From Gluconobacter japonicus (GTDB lineage Bacteria > Pseudomonadota > Alphaproteobacteria > Acetobacterales > Acetobacteraceae): DNA of 64,000 bases. The notes under the pieces are model-generated. The model did no database searches, was not told where the DNA came from, and saw nothing but the letters and a program-made list of their open reading frames with translations. The stretch is taken from contig NZ_BEWO01000003.1 in assembly GCF_002723975.1 (NCBI RefSeq), forward strand, positions 1-64,000, read 5' to 3'. Below are positions 61,840 to 64,000 of this stretch, piece by piece (the first letter of the stretch is position 1; the number at the start of each line of letters is the position of its first letter). Position numbers and translations under genes: made by a program.

Positions 61840-62824
61840 GTCAGATCCTGAAACCCCGTTCCGCCTTGTTGTTGATGCCAGTGTGGCAGGCCAGCGCGTA
61901 GATCGCGCCCTTGCTGACGCCATCGGCACGATTTCCCGCTCCCGGGTCAAGACCCTTATCGAAGAGGGACATCTGGCCCGCAACGGACAGATCGTTCGCG
62001 AACCTTCCGATATACTGCGGGAAGGAATGGATCTGATCCTTTCCTTCCCCACCCCGCTCCCCGCCCGCCCGATGGCCGAGGATCTGCCGCTCACGATTCT
62101 TTATGAAGATCGGGATCTGATCGTTCTGGACAAACAGGCCGGCCTCGTCACGCATCCGGCTCCGGGCAATGAAACCGGTACTCTGGTCAATGCCCTCCTG
62201 GGCCATTGCGGCGAAGGTTTCGAAGGCATTGGGGGCGAAAAACGACCGGGAATCGTACATCGTCTGGATAAAGATACGTCTGGACTGATGGTCGTCGCAA
62301 AGAACGCCATGGCGCATAATGCTTTGTCTGAAGCCTTCGCAGCCAGAGATATAGACCGCGCCTATATGGCTCTGGCCTGGGGCCTCCTACCCGCGTCTGG
62401 CGAGTTCGACGGCGCCATCGGACGAGACAAAAAAGACCGCAAGCGCATGGCTGTCGTACAGTCAGGCGGAAAACCTGCACTGACCCGCTTCAAGCTTCTG
62501 GAACCCATTCATACGAGCGTATCGCTCATCGAATGTAAGCTGGCCACGGGACGGACGCACCAGATTCGTGTTCATCTGTCTCAGGCCGGACATCCGCTTC
62601 TGGGAGATCCGGTTTATCTACGTCGTATCCCTGCTGCGGCACGCGGGTTGCCACAGGATGCAAAGGATGCTGCTCTGGATTTTCCAAGGCAGGCCCTCCA
62701 CGCAGCTCGACTCGGCTTTATCCATCCCCGGACCAAACAGCCCCTTTCTTTCGAAACTGCCCCCCCTCAGGATTTTCAGGACTTGAAAAATCGCCTAACA
62801 GGCTCAACCTTTAAAAGTTCTTGA
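61838..62824 (+). CDS. rluD: RluD-type 23S rRNA pseudouridine synthase
   Basis: An RluA-family enzyme of 328 residues. The N-terminal S4 domain (residues 15-75) covers RVDRALADAIGTISRSRVKTLI. The catalytic domain has the HRLDKDTSGLMVVAKN motif with catalytic Asp, then IECKLATGRTHQIRVHLSQAGHPLLGD in two reading blocks. RluD makes pseudouridines in helix 69. Its start codon overlaps that of the divergent small membrane protein gene, and no ribosome binding site is visible. Confidence 0.9.
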   Translation: MSDPETPFRLVVDASVAGQRVDRALADAIGTISRSRVKTLIEEGHLARNGQIVREPSDILREGMDLILSFPTPLPARPMAEDLPLTILYEDRDLIVLDKQAGLVTHPAPGNETGTLVNALLGHCGEGFEGIGGEKRPGIVHRLDKDTSGLMVVAKNAMAHNALSEAFAARDIDRAYMALAWGLLPASGEFDGAIGRDKKDRKRMAVVQSGGKPALTRFKLLEPIHTSVSLIECKLATGRTHQIRVHLSQAGHPLLGDPVYLRRIPAAARGLPQDAKDAALDFPRQALHAARLGFIHPRTKQPLSFETAPPQDFQDLKNRLTGSTFKSS

Positions 62825-63047
62825 CCTTTTCGGCTGAACCTGTCATAAACTGAATTATCCGACGAGTTGACGCGCCGCCGGAACGGATCGTACCACCGTA
62901 CGTCGCCCAATTCGGGGGCAAACGGCTGGGGACGTGATAGTCCTTCCCAATGCGTCACCTGGGTGTGAGGAACCTTCCTGCCGCCAGTTCGTATGAGTCA
63001 TCACCTCATCGAGCCAGGCACACCCCGGGCGAAAGGAGTCGAAGACC
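62825..63047 (+). promoter_or_regulatory. rpoH promoter and leader
   Basis: TTGACC (62821-62826) and CATAAA (62844-62849) with a 17-base spacer look like a sigma-70 promoter, overlapping the rluD stop. A leader of about 190 bases follows, ending in the ribosome binding site AAAGGAGTCGAAGACC before rpoH. The leader is GC-rich and could fold; a thermosensing role is possible but not shown. Confidence 0.45.
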
Positions 63048-63941
63048 ATGGCATCTCCAGCTGTCATTTCTGTAGGTCCTGAAAACAACCTCACCCGGTA
63101 TCTTCAGGAGATTCGCAAATTCCCCCTTCTGACCCCACAGGAAGAGCTTGATCTCTCCCGTGCCTGGCGGAAGAACGAAGACACCAACGCCGCACATCGA
63201 CTGGTCACATCTCACCTGCGCCTCGTTGCCAAGATCGCCATGGGCTATCGCGGCTACGGATTACCGGTGAATGAACTGATCAGCGAAGGCAATATCGGCA
63301 TGATGCAGGCCGTCCGTCGCTTCGATCCAGAGCGCGGCTTCCGCCTCGCAACTTACGCGATGTGGTGGATCCGTGCCGCTATGCAGGAATACATCCTGCA
63401 TAGCTGGTCACTGGTAAAAATGGGTACGACCGCCTCGCAGAAGAAGCTGTTCTTCAATCTGCGTCGCCTGAAGGGGCAGATGCAGGCAATTGACGACGGC
63501 GATCTCAAGCCAGAGCAGGTCAATTCCATCGCAACGACGCTCGGCGTGCCTGAGCAGGATGTTGTGTCCATGAATCAGCGCCTCTCCGCACCGGACCATA
63601 GCCTGAACGCTCCTTTGCGCATTGACGGCGAAGGGGAATGGCAGGACTGGCTGGTAGACGACACGGAAAACCAGGAACAGACTTACGCGGCTTCTGAGGA
63701 ATTCAGTGGGCGGAAGGCTCTTCTGGACCAAGCGATGATGACCCTGAACGAGCGTGAACGTCACATTCTGGCAGAACGTCGTTTGAAGGAAGAGCCATCA
63801 ACGCTCGAAGATCTGTCTCACCATTACAATGTTTCCCGTGAGCGGATCCGGCAGATCGAGGCCCGTGCGATGGAAAAGCTCCAGAAAGCCATGGCTTCCG
63901 AAGTGGAACATCGCCGTCGCGAGAACGGCCTTCAGAACTAA
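63048..63941 (+). CDS. rpoH: RNA polymerase heat-shock sigma factor RpoH
   Basis: A sigma-32 of 297 residues. Region 2 has LVTSHLRLVAKIAMGYRGYG and YAMWWIRAAMQEYIL; the RpoH box QKKLFFNLRRLKGQ lies after region 2; region 4 has STLEDLSHHYNVSRERIRQI, the -35 HTH. It directs transcription of chaperone and protease genes. A strong AGGAG precedes the ATG. A terminator lies after the stop, at the window end. Confidence 0.95.
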   Translation: MASPAVISVGPENNLTRYLQEIRKFPLLTPQEELDLSRAWRKNEDTNAAHRLVTSHLRLVAKIAMGYRGYGLPVNELISEGNIGMMQAVRRFDPERGFRLATYAMWWIRAAMQEYILHSWSLVKMGTTASQKKLFFNLRRLKGQMQAIDDGDLKPEQVNSIATTLGVPEQDVVSMNQRLSAPDHSLNAPLRIDGEGEWQDWLVDDTENQEQTYAASEEFSGRKALLDQAMMTLNERERHILAERRLKEEPSTLEDLSHHYNVSRERIRQIEARAMEKLQKAMASEVEHRRRENGLQN

Positions 63942-63962
63942 CTGACCATTTCCTTTTCTCGG

Positions 63963-64000
63963 TAAAAAAGGCTGCCAGCATTACGCATGGCAGCCTTTTT
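63963..64000 (+). terminator. Rho-independent terminator after rpoH
   Basis: AAAAAAGGCTGCCA and TGGCAGCCTTTTT form a stem around the loop GCATTACGCA, with the A-run and T-run marking a bidirectional terminator about 20 bases after the rpoH stop. Confidence 0.85.

Overview
The window looks like chromosome from an acetic acid bacterium (Acetobacteraceae, most like Gluconobacter); this is inference. The sequence supports it through a circularly permuted alphaproteobacterial tmRNA, an alpha-type SspB, two OprB-type sugar porins, several large TonB-dependent receptors, a Hint-domain surface-type protein and GC-rich, densely packed genes.

Region 1 (1-12.7 kb) is mostly housekeeping and envelope: an FUSC-type membrane protein, a DegP/MucD protease, the Mrp iron-sulfur carrier, tRNA-Thr, ThyX, the two-piece tmRNA with its SspB adaptor directly downstream, a VOC protein, a polysaccharide ABC exporter, a lytic transglycosylase with a SPOR domain, a secreted peroxiredoxin, a DUF1643 protein and a POTRA-only protein. 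Region 2 (12.9-26.3 kb) holds nutrient uptake and efflux: OprB porin, Fur-box TonB receptor, OprB porin, POT peptide transporter, a J-domain chaperone operon, a hydrolase, and an aaeXA/NodT-type efflux set without its FUSC pump next to it.

Region 3 (26.3-30.5 kb) is a tightly coupled set that resembles a polyamine ABC importer in which every part is degenerate: an ATPase lacking all catalytic motifs, a short solute-binding protein and a half-size permease. It is followed by a YkgJ/YcgN-type protein, a YgjP-type metallopeptidase and tRNA-Leu. Region 4 (30.7-38.5 kb) holds an FMN monooxygenase, a sulfonate-type binding protein and a TonB receptor that look like one organosulfur module, then a further TonB receptor. 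Region 5 (38.7-47.7 kb) is a reductive pyrimidine catabolism cluster: PreT/PreA, dihydropyrimidinase, an M20 carbamoyl-amidohydrolase, an aminotransferase, an NCS1 transporter and a RutR-like regulator. Two TGACC-N4-GGTCA-type sites lie in its control regions. Ada follows.

Region 6 (about 49.1-56.2 kb) is a compact integrated element of about 7 kb at the 3' end of tRNA-Tyr. It carries a tyrosine integrase, a TIR-domain protein of the kind used in phage defence, a protein with motifs like family A DNA polymerases, an HNH nuclease, a serine recombinase and small proteins. The outer flank repeats the integrase-proximal end, so a related element probably sat at the same site before. Region 7 (56.3-64 kb) returns to core genes: RlmB, a Hint-domain protein behind a long AT-rich leader, an Old Yellow Enzyme with a divergent ArsR regulator and a large palindromic operator, TspO, RluD and RpoH.
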